Made by a program: the position numbers and the translations under genes. Shown here piece after piece: positions 38,993 to 47,170 of a stretch of DNA of 64,000 bases. The DNA is from Aerococcus agrisoli (GTDB lineage Bacteria; Bacillota; Bacilli; Lactobacillales; Aerococcaceae). A model generated the notes under the pieces. The model had not been told where the DNA came from, searched no databases, and saw only the letters and a list, made by a program, of their open reading frames with translations. The stretch covers positions 1 to 64,000 of the forward strand of contig NZ_RKMG01000006.1 in the NCBI RefSeq assembly GCF_003797145.1, given 5' to 3'. Positions within the stretch are counted from its first letter, which is position 1, and every line of letters begins with the position of its first letter.

Positions 38993-39640
38993 TTGATTCA
39001 AGATATCATAACCTATTTTAGTGAGGATGGCGGACAATATGTTTCATATTTGATTCAGCATCTTCGCCTAAGTTTGATTGCCTTGGTGATTGCCATGATT
39101 ATTGGTATACCGCTGGGCTATATTAGTTATAAACATGAGAAAGTAGCTGAGTTTTTCACCACCACATCACAATTATTGCGGATTATCCCTAGTCTAGCAA
39201 TCTTGTTTATTTTAATTCCAATCATTGGGGTAGGTGAAGTACCTGCGTTAATTGCCTTGGTATTCCTTGGTGTACCACCAATTTTGGTCAATACCATTCT
39301 TGGCTTTAATGAAATACCAGCCGTAACCAAAGAAGTAGCAATCGGTATTGGTATGAATGAAATTCAATTGCGTAAACGTATTGAATTTCCATTGGCCATG
39401 CCGTTTATTTTAAATGGGGTTAAATTGTCACTTGTGGAAATCATTGCCTCTGCAACGCTAGCTACCTATATTGGTGCTGGTGGTTTAGGTACCTTGATTT
39501 TTACGGGACTAGGCCTATACCGTATGGACTTGTTGGTCATCGGTGGTGGGACAGTAACAATATTGTCCCTATTAAGCATGTTTATCCTAGACTTTATCAT
39601 TAGAAAGGTGTCTGAAAATAGTGTCGAAATCAGTAATTAA
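38993..39640 (+). CDS. OpuCB-like ABC permease
   Basis: This inner-membrane permease of about 215 residues has the glycine betaine/proline transporter motifs LRIIPSLAILFILIPIIGVGEVPALIALVFLG and the EAA-like loop GIGMNEIQLRKRIEFPLAMPFILNGVKLS. I take the TTG at 38993 as start because GGAGGG lies about seven bases upstream; an ATG at 38969 lacks a site. It overlaps the ATPase gene by 20 bases. Confidence 0.85.
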   Translation: MIQDIITYFSEDGGQYVSYLIQHLRLSLIALVIAMIIGIPLGYISYKHEKVAEFFTTTSQLLRIIPSLAILFILIPIIGVGEVPALIALVFLGVPPILVNTILGFNEIPAVTKEVAIGIGMNEIQLRKRIEFPLAMPFILNGVKLSLVEIIASATLATYIGAGGLGTLIFTGLGLYRMDLLVIGGGTVTILSLLSMFILDFIIRKVSENSVEISN

Positions 39641-40388
39641 ATTTAAAAACGTAGCCAAACACTTTGGCTCGCAAACCATCATTGAGGATTTATCGTTTGA
39701 TGTAGCTGCTGGAGAGTTTATTACCATTCTTGGTTCTTCTGGTTCTGGTAAAACAACAACATTGAAAATGATTAACCGTCTGATTGAACCAGATGCGGGG
39801 ACAATCGAAATTAACGATGAAAATATCGAAAATATTGATTTAATCGAGTTGCGTCGTAACATTGGTTACGTTGTACAACAGATTGGTCTTTTCCCCCATA
39901 TGACGATTGAAAAAAATATCGCCACAGTGCCAGAGTTACTAGAATGGGATCTTAAAGATATTAAAGCACGTGTGATTGAATTGATGGATTTGGTGAAACT
40001 ACCTTACGACCAATACGGTCAACGTTTCCCTAAACAATTATCTGGTGGACAACAACAACGTGTTGGGGTAGCGCGTGCGCTTGCGGCCAACCCGCAAATT
40101 ATGTTGTTGGATGAGCCATTTGGTGCCGTTGATGCCATTACACGTAAAGAATTACAAAAACAAATTAAGGCGATCCATGAAGAGTTAGCAGGAAAAACCT
40201 TCTTATTTGTCACCCATGATATCAATGAAGCCTTCTATTTGGGGAATAAAGTCATGATCATGGATGAAGGAAAAATCTCGCAATACGATACACCAGAAAA
40301 CATCGTAAAAGCACCAAAAACAGCCTTTGTTCAAGAATTGTTAGATACAGTCTATGAAGAAGGCGCTTTGTGGGGGGCCTTGAAATGA
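39621..40388 (+). CDS. OpuCA-like ABC transporter ATPase
   Basis: This 255-residue ATPase has Walker A GSSGSGKTT, Q-loop YVVQQIGLFPHMT, signature LSGGQQQR and Walker B IMLLDEPFGAVD. It energises the two permeases. Osmoregulatory OpuCA proteins are about 380 residues with two C-terminal CBS domains that sense ionic strength; those are absent here, so activity may not be osmotically gated. It has a GTG start and overlaps both neighbours. Confidence 0.88.
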   Translation: MSKSVIKFKNVAKHFGSQTIIEDLSFDVAAGEFITILGSSGSGKTTTLKMINRLIEPDAGTIEINDENIENIDLIELRRNIGYVVQQIGLFPHMTIEKNIATVPELLEWDLKDIKARVIELMDLVKLPYDQYGQRFPKQLSGGQQQRVGVARALAANPQIMLLDEPFGAVDAITRKELQKQIKAIHEELAGKTFLFVTHDINEAFYLGNKVMIMDEGKISQYDTPENIVKAPKTAFVQELLDTVYEEGALWGALK

Positions 40389-41014
40389 TTGAATACTGGA
40401 GTTATTACCATAGCAAATTAATCAATGCCACTTTGGATCATTTGCAATTGGTGACCATCTCTATCATCTTGGCATTAGTACTTGCCATGGCCATTATTTA
40501 TGTGTGCATCAATAAGGCCAAATGGTTAGATGTACTCATCTACTTTTTCTCAGCTTTGTATGCTGTACCAAGTTATGCCTTTTTCGCCTTATTAATCCCA
40601 TTAACCGGACTAGGTAGCACAACGGCCGTTATCGTACTGACTTTATATAGCGAGTACGTTCTATTGCGTACCTTCACGACAGGGATTCGTCAAATTGATC
40701 CATTGATTGTGGAATCTGCGCGGGCTATGGGTATGACGGATAAGCAAGTCTTCTTCCGCATTCAGTTACCATTAGCGGCTAAGTCTATCTTCTCAGGAAT
40801 TCGTTTAGCTTTGACGTCAATTATCGGGATTGCAACAATCGCTGCAACCATTAATGCAGGCGGGTTAGGTACCATTCTATTTGACGGCTTGCGTACGCAA
40901 AGTGTCGAAACGATGATTTGGGGTGCTAGCTTGACGGTTCTCCTATGTATTTTTGTCAATTACGTCTTGAAATGGATTGAAAAATTTGCCTTACGCAATA
41001 TGGCGTTAGACTAA
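40385..41014 (+). CDS. OpuCD-like ABC permease
   Basis: This second permease of about 209 residues pairs with the one at 38993. Blocks LYAVPSYAFFALLIPLTGLGSTTAVIVLTLYSEYVLLRTF and SARAMGMTDKQVFFRIQLPLAAKSIFSGIRLALTS include the EAA loop. The start at 40385 follows GGGGGG and overlaps the ATPase stop by four bases. The next frame, a broken dehydrogenase, starts 15 bases later in what seems the same transcript. Confidence 0.85.
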   Translation: MIEYWSYYHSKLINATLDHLQLVTISIILALVLAMAIIYVCINKAKWLDVLIYFFSALYAVPSYAFFALLIPLTGLGSTTAVIVLTLYSEYVLLRTFTTGIRQIDPLIVESARAMGMTDKQVFFRIQLPLAAKSIFSGIRLALTSIIGIATIAATINAGGLGTILFDGLRTQSVETMIWGASLTVLLCIFVNYVLKWIEKFALRNMALD

Positions 41015-41029
41015 GAAAGGCGGTCACTT

Positions 41030-41989
41030 ATGAAAGCTGCAGTAATATATGAAGCGGGTGGACCAGAGTAATTAGTTGTGACAGAAGTGCCTAAACCTAG
41101 TGTGAAAAAGGGTTGGTCCCTCGTTAAAGTCATGGGCTTTGGGATTAACCACTCCGAAATCTTTACACGGGAGGGCTTATCGCCAACGGCAAGTTTCCCG
41201 CGAATTCTAGGTATCGAATGTGTGGGCGTCGTTGAGGAAACGACTGACCCGGACAAGTTATCAGTGGGGCAAAAAGTCATCTCCATTATGAGGGAAATGG
41301 GGCGTGCTTTTGACGGCTATTACGCTGAATATGCCTTACTACCCAATGAACAAATTTATTCTGTTGAAACGCATTTAGATTGACCAACCTTGGCGGCGAT
41401 TCCTGAAACTTACTATACGGCTTACGGTTCGCTGAAAAACATGCGTGTTGAAACGAGTGATACTGTCTTGGTACGTGGTGCTACGTCCGGGGTAGGTGTT
41501 GCCTTTTTACACTTACTAAAAAGTGAATTTCCACAGGTTCGTGTGGATGGCACTAGCCGTAGCCTTACTAAGGAAGCGCAATTGCTAGCTGTCGGTTTCG
41601 ACGGAGTGGTTGAAGACCGTGATGGACAACTGCAAACGAACACGGCCTACGATAAGATGTTTGAGTTAATCGGTCCAGCGACGGTTAAGGACAGCTTCTT
41701 GCATTTAAATGAAGGCGGAATAGTATGTTCAACTGGAAAACTTGGCGGGCAATGGTATTTGGAAGACTTTGATCCGATTTTTGATATCAAAGCCAATAGT
41801 TATCTAACGTCATTTTATTCTGGGAATGTCGATGACGACAAATTGAATGAAATGTTGGCTTATATTGAGGCGAATGATACGCCAGTGAAACCGGAGAAAG
41901 TTTTCAGTTTAGATGAGATTCAGGATGCCCACCGTTACCTTGACAGCAGTCATAGTTTCGGGAAAGTAGTTGTCGTGAATCATCAGTAG
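41030..41989 (+). pseudogene. Zinc-type alcohol dehydrogenase/quinone reductase with two in-frame stops
   Basis: One continuous frame of 320 codons encodes an MDR-superfamily NADPH:quinone reductase/alcohol dehydrogenase: start MKAAVIYEAGGPE, GYYAEYALLPNEQIY, nucleotide motif VRGATSGVGVAFLHLL, and end HSFGKVVVVNHQ. It is interrupted by TAA at 41069-41071 and TGA at 41381-41383. The protein reads on without frameshift across both. At the second, family members usually have LDWPTLAAIPETY, so TGG became TGA; the first is likely CAA to TAA. No other damage is seen, which suggests recent loss or sequencing errors. It lies in the OpuC-like operon. Confidence 0.9.
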
Positions 41990-42010
41990 TGTTGAAAGAG
42001 AGGTCCGAAT

Positions 42011-42451
42011 ATGGACTATCAAGTGAATGGCCATGTGATGATGTTGCGCGTTGATAGGGGCGAAGAGGTCCTAGCTGCGATAACTGAGGTGTGCCAAAAG
42101 GAAGGTATTCAAGCTGGTTCTTTCCAAGGAATTGGCGCATGTGGCGATGTCATTGTGTCGACGTATATTGCGTCGGAAAATGATTTTACTGACCATGAAA
42201 AGACTGGTATGTTGGAATTGGTATCTTTAATGGGGAATATTACCCGTGATGAAACAGATGCACCTGAACTGCATGCCCATGCAAGTTTTTCTTATTTGAA
42301 TGATGAAGGCGAAACGGCTGTATTATCGGGACATTTAACCAAAGCCGTTGTTTTATATACTGTGGAACTTGTCCTAACGCCATACCCTAACAAGGTGAAT
42401 CGGGCATTTGACGAGGAAACAGGTATTCGTTTGTGGCAAATTAATCGTTAA
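42011..42451 (+). CDS. PPC (DUF296) domain protein
   Basis: This 146-residue single-domain protein starts MDYQVNGHVMMLRVDRGEEVLAAITEVCQKEGIQAGSFQGIGACGDVIV and has the HAHASFSYLNDEG and LSGHLTKAVVLYTVELVL blocks of the PPC/DUF296 fold. Its conserved histidines may bind a metal. Bacterial members are called DNA-binding by homology with plant AT-hook proteins, but most are uncharacterised. It follows the broken dehydrogenase by 21 bases in the same direction and is probably in the same operon. Confidence 0.87.
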   Translation: MDYQVNGHVMMLRVDRGEEVLAAITEVCQKEGIQAGSFQGIGACGDVIVSTYIASENDFTDHEKTGMLELVSLMGNITRDETDAPELHAHASFSYLNDEGETAVLSGHLTKAVVLYTVELVLTPYPNKVNRAFDEETGIRLWQINR

Positions 42452-42472
42452 TTTTTGGGGAGGTTTGTATTG

Positions 42473-43102
42473 ATGTCAGAACAATTTGAAACAGTTGATT
42501 TAACCATAGATGATTTGACCGAAAACCTAGCGCATGCGTCCTTGGATTTAATTGATGGCGCTGAAGTTGTTCGTGTCGTCAAAGACAAGTCCGTTGAGGC
42601 ATTTGATGAAGCAACATTCGCACGCATCAATGATGTCCATTTTCATAATGGGGTAATTAAGGTAAAAGTACTAAGCCGTTTATTACCGGATGCACCTGAT
42701 TTTTCACGCGGCTTTATCGGCATTGCCTTTCGTATCAACGACAGTAACGACCAGTTTGAAGGATTGTATATTCGACCAACCAATGGCCGTTGTGATGACC
42801 AATCACGTCGTAACTCAGCAACACAATATTTCTCATATCCAGACTACAAATTTGACCGTTTCCGTGCAGAAAATCCGAAAAAATATGAATCTTACGCCGA
42901 TATGGGCTTAGATGAATGGATCGATTTGAAGATTGAAGTTGATGAGGACCATGCCAAATTCTTCGTTAACCAAGCAGAGCAACCCGTTTTAATCGTCAAT
43001 GATTTAAAACTAGGACCAAATGCTGAAGGTGGCGTTGGTTTATGGGTTGACGTTGGGGCAGAAGGCTTCTTCAAAGACCTACAAATTGAACATTATTACT
43101 AA
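42473..43102 (+). CDS. Uncharacterised LamG/DUF1080-like beta-sandwich protein
   Basis: This protein of about 209 residues has no signal peptide or membrane helix. The pattern FHNGVIKVKVLSRLLPDAPDFSRGFIGIAFRINDSNDQFEGLYIRPTNGR, together with DEWIDLKIEVDEDHAKFFVNQAEQPVLIVNDLKLG and GGVGLWVDVGAEGFFKDLQIEHY, is that of concanavalin-like sandwiches (LamG, DUF1080). It is cytosolic, so a carbohydrate-binding or hydrolase role for imported glycosides is conceivable. The start after GGGGAGG is clear. It is the last gene of the OpuC-like run. Confidence 0.7.
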   Translation: MSEQFETVDLTIDDLTENLAHASLDLIDGAEVVRVVKDKSVEAFDEATFARINDVHFHNGVIKVKVLSRLLPDAPDFSRGFIGIAFRINDSNDQFEGLYIRPTNGRCDDQSRRNSATQYFSYPDYKFDRFRAENPKKYESYADMGLDEWIDLKIEVDEDHAKFFVNQAEQPVLIVNDLKLGPNAEGGVGLWVDVGAEGFFKDLQIEHYY

Positions 43103-43187
43103 TATTGATAGAGGCTGGGATTTATGAATCCTAGCCTTTTTGCGTCGACAAGATATGTCTTGAGAGGAGGGGGGCTTATTTTGATGC

Positions 43188-43403
43188 TATTGTGTTTACT
43201 CAACTTGAAATAGACGAAAAATGGGTCAAACAAGTTCTTGTTTGAACATTTATAAGAAAAATGGCCACAACAACGACTTGATTGAACCAACTACAAAAAA
43301 ATGTCTCATACCTCCATCTGTATGAGCCATTTTTTCTCATTTTTGATAATAGAGGCCCCTGATGTGTCCAAAAAACGTTTATTTCGTTTTAATACATACA
43401 ATA
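43188..43403. repeat. Interspersed palindromic repeat, copy E
   Basis: The ends are TATTGT (from 43188) and ACAATA (to 43403), complementary to each other although they differ from copy A's GATTGT/ACAATC. Inside are CAAACAAG/CTTGTTTG and CTCATAC/GTATGAG hairpins, AAGAAAAATGGC facing GCCATTTTTTCT, and the shared CCTGATGTGTCC near the right end. Confidence 0.72.
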
Positions 43404-43411
43404 CTTGGGGA

Positions 43412-43500
43412 AGCAGAAAAATATGGTTGTTCAGTGTGATGCTCAACCATGTATGGCTTAAAAATCAAAATGAAAAGAGGGCCTAAGCCCTCTTTTTTCA
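43412..43500. repeat. Conserved module with GAGGGC-type terminator, copy 4
   Basis: ATGGTTG...CAACCAT hairpin, A-rich linker, then TGAAAAGAGGGC...GCCCTCTTTTTTCA (43471-43500). It is nearly identical in sequence and position to the module after copy D. Confidence 0.68.
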
Positions 43501-43609
43501 TTATGGAAAACAACCACCAATGTTGGCAGCAAATTCGCAAACAAATAGGATTATTTTAGCTTATACACAGCTCCTATGCCGGCACTCTCGACTTTTTTGA
43601 CACAGCAAA

Positions 43610-44488
43610 TTATTTGTTTAGGTGTGCCTGGAAGAATTGTACTTGGTCTAAATTGCAGGCTTTGGCGATGGCTGATTTTTGGTCGATGTGGAATACGTGA
43701 CCGAGCTCACTGGCATCTTGGTTGCTGTAGACTTTGAAGTGGGTTTCAATGCTTTTAGAAACTAAGTATTGCCCCATTTGTAGTCCCTCCGTGTTGAGGA
43801 AGTCGTGGCTAGCTGTCATGACGAAGGCCGGCGGAAAGGCACTGGTGATGTAGTCTTCAACCGGGAATGTCTTTTTCACAGAGGCACTAGGTGTTTCGCC
43901 GAAGTAGTAAGGGAAGCTAGCTTCGATGGGCTTTTCGGTACCCAGGAAGTAGGCCCCACAGTTGAGTCCGACGGCGTTGAATTGGACGGGTGCGATTTCG
44001 AAATCGAATAGGGCTACGTAGTCGGGATTTGTTGTCAGTGCAGCGTATTGCTCGGTCAGCTGACCACCTGCTGAGTCGCCCAATAGAAAGAGATTGTTAA
44101 GGTCGATATAGTATTCAGCTGCATGGTCGACGATCCAATGCATAAGATCGTTGGTGTCTTCAAGCGGCGCTGGGTATTGATGTTTGGGTGCAAGGCGGTA
44201 GTTGAAGTTGACAACAGTAAAGCCTTGGCTGGCAAGGAACATGGTGTAGAAGCGGTAGAGTTCTTTGTCGCCATAGAAGAAACCACCGCCGTGAATGTGG
44301 ATCAAGGTCGGTAGGGCTTGCTTGGTGCCTTTTGGATAGTAGATATCAAAGGTATTGTCGATGCCGTGTGGTCCATAGGATAGGTCGCGGATTTTTTCGA
44401 CGGTATCCGGTTCAGTTAGGCCTTGGTCACGGATGGCATCACCTTTTTGAAATTCTGCGCGCATTTTTTCAACATCAATTTGAATCAC
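43610..44488 (-). CDS. Alpha/beta hydrolase, HSL-type esterase
   Basis: This 292-residue esterase of the hormone-sensitive-lipase group has the oxyanion motif IHIHGGGFFYGDKE, the nucleophile elbow LLGDSAGGQ, the acidic residue around PPAFVMTASHDFLN and the catalytic His in SELGHVFHI. It would hydrolyse short acyl esters in the cytoplasm. It has a GGAGG site about seven bases before the start. It is monocistronic and divergent from the F420-type reductase gene, with palindromic operators in the shared spacer. Confidence 0.9.
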   Translation of the reverse strand: MIQIDVEKMRAEFQKGDAIRDQGLTEPDTVEKIRDLSYGPHGIDNTFDIYYPKGTKQALPTLIHIHGGGFFYGDKELYRFYTMFLASQGFTVVNFNYRLAPKHQYPAPLEDTNDLMHWIVDHAAEYYIDLNNLFLLGDSAGGQLTEQYAALTTNPDYVALFDFEIAPVQFNAVGLNCGAYFLGTEKPIEASFPYYFGETPSASVKKTFPVEDYITSAFPPAFVMTASHDFLNTEGLQMGQYLVSKSIETHFKVYSNQDASELGHVFHIDQKSAIAKACNLDQVQFFQAHLNK

Positions 44489-44564
44489 GAGATTACCTCC
44501 TTAAGCGGTTACAAGTTTTATTGATTTGATTGTACATGATAGTGGTGATTTTTGGTTCAAAAAA

Positions 44565-44581
44565 ACTTACTTTTTGTAAGT
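44565..44581. promoter_or_regulatory. Perfect palindrome, HxlR/YodB-box-like operator 1
   Basis: ACTTAC-TTTTT-GTAAGT is a perfect dyad with a five-base centre, close in form to the site described for YodB-type HxlR regulators. It lies in the esterase/reductase spacer, 77 bases before the esterase start. Confidence 0.6.
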
Positions 44582-44685
44582 AAGAAGTGTAGCTATTTGA
44601 AAATGACGGTGGTATGATTAAGGCGACCGCGACAGTTGAGAAGAAGTGGTCGCTTATAAAGCCTATTAGAATGCATGCTTACCAT

Positions 44686-44730
44686 TATGTAAGTAACTAA
44701 TAAAAAAGTGCCTACTTTTTGTAAGTGATT
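44686..44730 (+). promoter_or_regulatory. YodB-box-like operator 2 upstream of the F420-type reductase gene
   Basis: TACCATTATGTAAGTAACTA is followed by AAAAAAGTGCCTACT and TTTTTGTAAGTGA. The middle block is shared with the OpuC-like control region at 38590-38620. A hairpin at about 44622-44658 (GCGACC/GGTCGC) lies just upstream. Confidence 0.55.
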
Positions 44731-44806
44731 ATTCGTGGTTTAATGTAGTCAGTAACAAAATAGAAATGTCACTCAAAGGTTTAATTTAGAAAGTGGGAAA
44801 ATAAAA

Positions 44807-45379
44807 ATGGCAAATATTACTATTTTTGGTAAAGGTAACATGGGTACTGCAATCGGTGGATTGTTTGAAGAAGCTGGCAACCAAGTAACTTACATTGGTT
44901 CACAAGATGACAAAAAAGAATTAGGCGACATCGTTGTTTTAGCAGTTATGTACCCAGTTGTTGACTCAATCTTAGAAAAATACGAAGGCGAATTTGCTGG
45001 TAAAGTTATCGTTGATATCACTAACCCAGTTAACTTCGAAACATTCGACGGTTTAGTTGTACCTGCAGATTCTTCAGCAGCACAAGTAATCCAAGATAAA
45101 GTAGCAGATGCTAAAGTTATCAAAGCTTTCAACACTACTTTTGGTGGCACTTTATCATCTAAAAAAGTTGCTGACACAGTCCCTACTACAGTTTTAGTAG
45201 CTGGTGAAGCAGAAGCTAAAGAAACATTCAAAGCTGCTTTCGATGGTGCTGGTATTGATGTAATCGATGCTGGTGAATTGAAACGTGCTCGTGAATTAGA
45301 AGCATTTGGTTTCTTACAAATCACTTTAGCAGCAGCTGAAAAAATTTCTTGGGGCGGCGGCTTCGGTATCTTAAAATAA
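44807..45379 (+). CDS. F420-oxidoreductase-like NAD(P)-binding protein
   Basis: This 190-residue Rossmann protein starts ITIFGKGNMGTAIGGLFEEAGNQVTYIGS and has the VVLAVMYPVVDSILEKY and VKAFNTTFGGTLSSKKVA-type segments of the NADP-dependent F420 reductase fold (PF03807). Firmicutes lack F420, so it probably reduces another flavin- or quinone-like compound or acts as an NADP-binding regulator. Codon use is strongly biased (GCT, GTT, GAA), typical of highly expressed genes. Two HxlR-type palindromes lie upstream, suggesting induction by electrophiles. Terminator at 45402. Confidence 0.83.
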   Translation: MANITIFGKGNMGTAIGGLFEEAGNQVTYIGSQDDKKELGDIVVLAVMYPVVDSILEKYEGEFAGKVIVDITNPVNFETFDGLVVPADSSAAQVIQDKVADAKVIKAFNTTFGGTLSSKKVADTVPTTVLVAGEAEAKETFKAAFDGAGIDVIDAGELKRARELEAFGFLQITLAAAEKISWGGGFGILK

Positions 45380-45401
45380 TTGAATCAAACTTATTAGTTA
45401 G

Positions 45402-45438
45402 AGGCCATGTATCCTGGAAAGGGTACGTGGTCTTTTTT
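45402..45438 (+). terminator. Terminator of the F420-type reductase gene
   Basis: GGCCATGTATCC pairs with GGGTACGTGGTC (several G-U pairs) and is followed by TTTTTT. Confidence 0.75.
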
Positions 45439-45529
45439 GATGGAATTGCTTAAGATTTGACTAGCCTATTTGTGGGGCATAGTATGAAAGCAAAGACTTA
45501 ATGAAATTCAGTTTTAAGGGGGAAAAGCA

Positions 45530-46342
45530 ATGGTAAAGGGTGACAATCATGTGAAGATATTAATTGATCCATCACCTAGACGAATTAGTGTGCAATTTAA
45601 TGGCCAAGTAATTGCCGATACGAAGAATGCCTTAATTGTTCATGAAAGAGGACGGGTGCCTGTTTATTATTTTCCTAGTGCAGATGTCCAAACAGACTAT
45701 TTAATCCCTACTAGTTTGGCAACACAATGTGTGATTAAAGGGACAGCTTCATATTGGACGGTAACAGTAGGTAATCGTAGTGCTGAAAATGCGGCTTGGT
45801 CATATCAAACACCACTTGCAGGTAGCGAAGTGCTTGCGGGGTATATTTCTTTTGACTGGGACCAAATGGATGCCTGGTTTGAAGAAGATGAAGAGATTTT
45901 TGAACATGCGCGTGATCCTTATACACGCCTTGATGCCATTCCAAGCACACGTCATATCCAAGTCATTATCGACGGGGAAATCGTGGCTGACAGTCACCGA
46001 CCTGTAATTCTCTATGAAACAGGCTTAACACCACGATACTATCTACCAGTAGAGGACATCAAGATGGATGTGCTTGTACCATCTGAAACCCATTCACGCT
46101 GTCCTTACAAAGGCTATGCTAGTTATTGGGATGTCAATATCAATGGTAATGTTCACAAAGATGTTGTCTGGGGTTATTTAGAGGCAAATCCTGAAGTAAA
46201 CGAAATTCGCCATTTACTAAGTTTCTACAATGAACAAGTAGAAGCTGTAATTATTGATGGGGAAAAATGGTCACTGCATTCAAAAGCCAGATTACCTCAT
46301 ACCGATGTTGTCCAAAACTCATTAAAAGAGGGGACAAATTAA
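45530..46342 (+). CDS. Tandem DUF427 protein
   Basis: This 270-residue protein is made of two DUF427 units. Unit one is about residues 5-115 (VKILIDPSPRRISVQFNGQVIADTKNALIVHERGRVPVYYFPSADVQTDYL...CVIKGTASYWTV). Unit two is about 140-235 (RHIQVIIDGEIVADSHRPVILYETGLTPRYYLPVEDIKMDVL...CPYKGYASYWDV). Each has the KGxASYW motif of the family. The function is unknown; the fold is a small beta-rich domain. GGGGG lies seven bases before the start. It is flanked by terminators on both sides, so it is monocistronic. Confidence 0.87.
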   Translation: MVKGDNHVKILIDPSPRRISVQFNGQVIADTKNALIVHERGRVPVYYFPSADVQTDYLIPTSLATQCVIKGTASYWTVTVGNRSAENAAWSYQTPLAGSEVLAGYISFDWDQMDAWFEEDEEIFEHARDPYTRLDAIPSTRHIQVIIDGEIVADSHRPVILYETGLTPRYYLPVEDIKMDVLVPSETHSRCPYKGYASYWDVNINGNVHKDVVWGYLEANPEVNEIRHLLSFYNEQVEAVIIDGEKWSLHSKARLPHTDVVQNSLKEGTN

Positions 46343-46375
46343 AAGGTCGGGTTGCTTGAATATGCGAATAAACAC

Positions 46376-46416
46376 AAAAACTCAGGTTAGCGAGGATTCG
46401 CCAACCTGAGTTTTTT
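46376..46416. terminator. Bidirectional terminator between the DUF427 and YkvA-like genes
   Basis: AAAAACTCAGGTT-GCGA pairs with TCGC-AACCTGAGTTTTT with one mismatch, between converging genes. Confidence 0.82.
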
Positions 46417-46422
46417 ATTTGT

Positions 46423-46713
46423 TTAGTTGATTACCTTGTCGGGATCAAAGTCAGTGTTTGTATTGACTTCAGATGCGACTGGTTTTGTTTTGTTGTGGTT
46501 TTCTAATAAAGTCATTGCGACTGTAGTTAAGATACTAATCACGGCTGCATCATCGACGAAACCTAGTGGGCCGAAGATATCTGGTAAGACGTCAGCTGGG
46601 AAGATGGTATACAAGAGTGCCATGCCTGTAATTGCTTTAATATATGTAGGTGTTTCTTTGTTGAACAATGCTTTGATAAAAGTACTGATATTCATTTTGG
46701 ATGTTTGTTTCAT
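46423..46713 (-). CDS. YkvA/DUF1232 family membrane protein
   Basis: This protein of about 96 residues has the family core TPTYIKAITGMALLYTIFPADVLPDIFGPLGFVDDAAVISILTTVAMTLL, one or two membrane helices. DUF1232 proteins are widespread and uncharacterised. The ATG at 46713 follows AAGGGTG at eight bases; a longer in-frame start at 46734 sits within that site. Confidence 0.83.
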   Translation of the reverse strand: MKQTSKMNISTFIKALFNKETPTYIKAITGMALLYTIFPADVLPDIFGPLGFVDDAAVISILTTVAMTLLENHNKTKPVASEVNTNTDFDPDKVIN

Positions 46714-46880
46714 TTTTTCATCACCCTTCCTCATGTGTATATCTTATAGGCAAAAGGGATTTTGCGTATCCGACTTTAGTAGGATTTATTGAGAAAGTAG
46801 CCTTTATTTGGGGAAATTGCCGATTTCTATTGCGTTTTTCATAATTCTGAATATTTTCTCATAAAATTATCATTTTTATC

Positions 46881-46920
46881 TTGCAATCAAGTTGAAATTG
46901 AGTTACATTAGATTCATATT
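46881..46920 (+). promoter_or_regulatory. Candidate promoter of the Ile-leader transcript
   Basis: Two overlapping candidates are TTGCAA-17-TACATT (46881-46909) and TTGAAA-17-CATATT (46892-46920). Either would give a short 5' end before the leader peptide. Neither -10 is strong. Confidence 0.4.
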
Positions 46921-46944
46921 AGAAAACGAAAGAGGAATCTCATA

Positions 46945-47010
46945 ATGTTAATGCAAACACAAAATAATATGAATAACGTCATTATTATTATTATTGACTC
47001 TAGGACTTAG
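46945..47010 (+). CDS. Isoleucine-rich leader peptide (attenuator)
   Basis: An ATG after AAAGAGG opens 21 codons, MLMQTQNNMNNVIIIIIDSRT. The run is one Val codon followed by five ATT Ile codons. The stop codon lies inside a strong hairpin (TAGGAC with GTCCTA, GAAATTAG with CTAATTTC, 47001-47039), and a terminator follows. This is the layout of ribosome-mediated attenuation: ribosome stalling for charged Ile-tRNA would alter the downstream fold. The controlled gene is a branched-chain amino-acid-binding protein, which fits. Confidence 0.82.
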   Translation: MLMQTQNNMNNVIIIIIDSRT

Positions 47011-47068
47011 GAAATTAGCTACTAATTTCATATGTCCTATTTGTGTTTGTGAGAACAGAATGGGACTT

Positions 47069-47098
47069 AAGCCTCCCATTCGCGTGGGAGGCTTTTTT
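47069..47098 (+). terminator. Attenuator terminator ahead of the LIV binding-protein gene
   Basis: AAGCCTCCCA pairs perfectly with TGGGAGGCTT and is followed by TTTTTT. GTCCTA (47034-47039) can alternatively pair with TGGGAC (47061-47066), next to the terminator's 5' arm. Confidence 0.8.
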
Positions 47099-47170
47099 CG
47101 TGTCTATGGACGATTGAAGTTTTTCAATCAAGGTTGGTTTGTTGCGTAGGTTTTATATTTGGAGGGAAAA

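Noticed and set aside
41381..41383. TGA as a selenocysteine codon
   Set aside because: The residue expected in the family here is Trp, no SECIS-like hairpin follows, and a TAA interrupts the same frame upstream.
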